The position numbers and the translations under genes were made by a program. Of a stretch of 6,351 nt of DNA, positions 6,099 to 6,351 are shown one piece after another. The notes beneath the pieces were generated by a model. The model made no database searches, was not told where the DNA came from, and saw only the letters and a program-made list of their open reading frames with translations. Each line of letters starts with the position of its first letter. Positions within the stretch are counted from its first letter, which is position 1. This DNA comes from Methanomicrobia archaeon. GTDB lineage: Archaea; Methanobacteriota_B; Thermococci; Methanofastidiosales; B48-G16. The DNA lies in NCBI GenBank assembly GCA_023133315.1, contig JAGLWR010000070.1, positions 1 to 6,351 on the forward strand, given 5' to 3'.

Positions 6099-6108
6099 CT
6101 TATAAAAT
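6092..6108 (+). promoter_or_regulatory. Promoter of the YdjM-like gene
   Basis: CCAAAGA (BRE-like) followed by CTTATAAAAT (TATA, 6099-6108). The TATA centre is 24-25 bases before the ATG at 6128, and no Shine-Dalgarno sequence precedes it, so a leaderless transcript is likely. This spacing is the main support for the start chosen for the gene. Confidence 0.5.
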
Positions 6109-6127
6109 ATTAGATTTCAAAGCATAT

Positions 6128-6351
6128 ATGGAATGGAAGACTCACATTTCTCTGGGAATCCTTTTTGGATTAATAGCATACATGGTGTTAAGTAGAAAAT
6201 TTTTTGCAGAGATAAATTTAATAGATTTTTTAATCTGGACAAGTTTTTTTTCGATTGCTCCAGATTTTGATATAATACTTAAACATAGATCCGAGTATAC
6301 TCACTCTCTTTTAGGTGTATTCTTCGGATTTATAATCGGATTTATTCTAAA
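6128..6351 (+). CDS. YdjM/DUF457-like membrane-bound metal-dependent hydrolase, N-terminal part
   Basis: An open frame of 74 codons that runs off the window. It begins MEWKTHISLGILFGLIAY, with an early His (H6) and a first membrane segment at about 7-21. A second hydrophobic stretch (31-44) leads into APDFDIILKHRSEYTHSLLG (44-63). The set of an early His, then PD-D, HR and HS, just before a third membrane segment (61-74), is the pattern of the YdjM/DUF457 family (PF04307). These are multi-pass membrane proteins annotated as metal-dependent hydrolases and built like a divalent-metal site with conserved Asp and His. No substrate is firmly known for archaeal members. The ATG at 6128 is supported by the TATA box 24-25 bases upstream. 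The gene is divergent from the transglutaminase-like gene with 93 bases between starts, and both products are envelope proteins, so shared regulation is possible. Confidence 0.8.
   Translation, partial: MEWKTHISLGILFGLIAYMVLSRKFFAEINLIDFLIWTSFFSIAPDFDIILKHRSEYTHSLLGVFFGFIIGFIL

Overview
The window reads as a piece of an archaeal, probably euryarchaeal, chromosome. It is AT-rich, and most genes are preceded by an archaeal promoter: a purine-rich BRE-like stretch followed by a TATA box. In at least four cases (the NurA-like gene, nadE, the transglutaminase-like gene and the YdjM-like gene) the TATA box lies about 25 bases before the start codon, as expected for leaderless mRNA. The other genes carry Shine-Dalgarno-like sequences instead. 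I cannot place the organism more finely, and I saw no rRNA, tRNA, CRISPR array or insertion sequence.

Bases 1-1007: on the minus strand there is a RelB-like antitoxin gene (562-747), then three bases later a 22-codon stump of a RelE-type toxin (490-558), then the N-terminal part of a NurA-like nuclease gene. The nuclease frame is broken by what looks like a one-base indel in a run of five G. Two damaged genes within about 520 bases suggest local decay or sequence error.

Bases 1008-2597: a plus-strand two-gene operon encodes a CrtC/AttH lipocalin-like protein and a small membrane-anchored or lipoprotein-like protein of unknown family. It converges, with a six-base gap, on a minus-strand gene for glutamine-dependent NAD+ synthetase (nadE, start at 4223), which is visibly richer in G+C than its neighbours.

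Bases 4224-6351: nadE is divergent from a CPA2-type Na+/H+ antiporter gene (4334-5482). The antiporter gene ends in a 12-base tail-to-tail overlap with a minus-strand gene for a membrane-tethered transglutaminase-like protein (5471-6034). That gene in turn is divergent from a YdjM/DUF457-type membrane protein gene that runs off the end of the window.

The genes do not form one pathway. They are short, mostly single-gene or two-gene units covering cofactor synthesis (NadE), ion homeostasis (antiporter), envelope functions (CrtC-like plus anchored partner, transglutaminase-like, YdjM-like), and DNA repair and toxin-antitoxin remnants at the left edge. I found no convincing new multi-gene system. 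The least explained parts are the CrtC-like operon, the decaying toxin-antitoxin/NurA edge, and two small symmetric elements in the divergent promoter regions.
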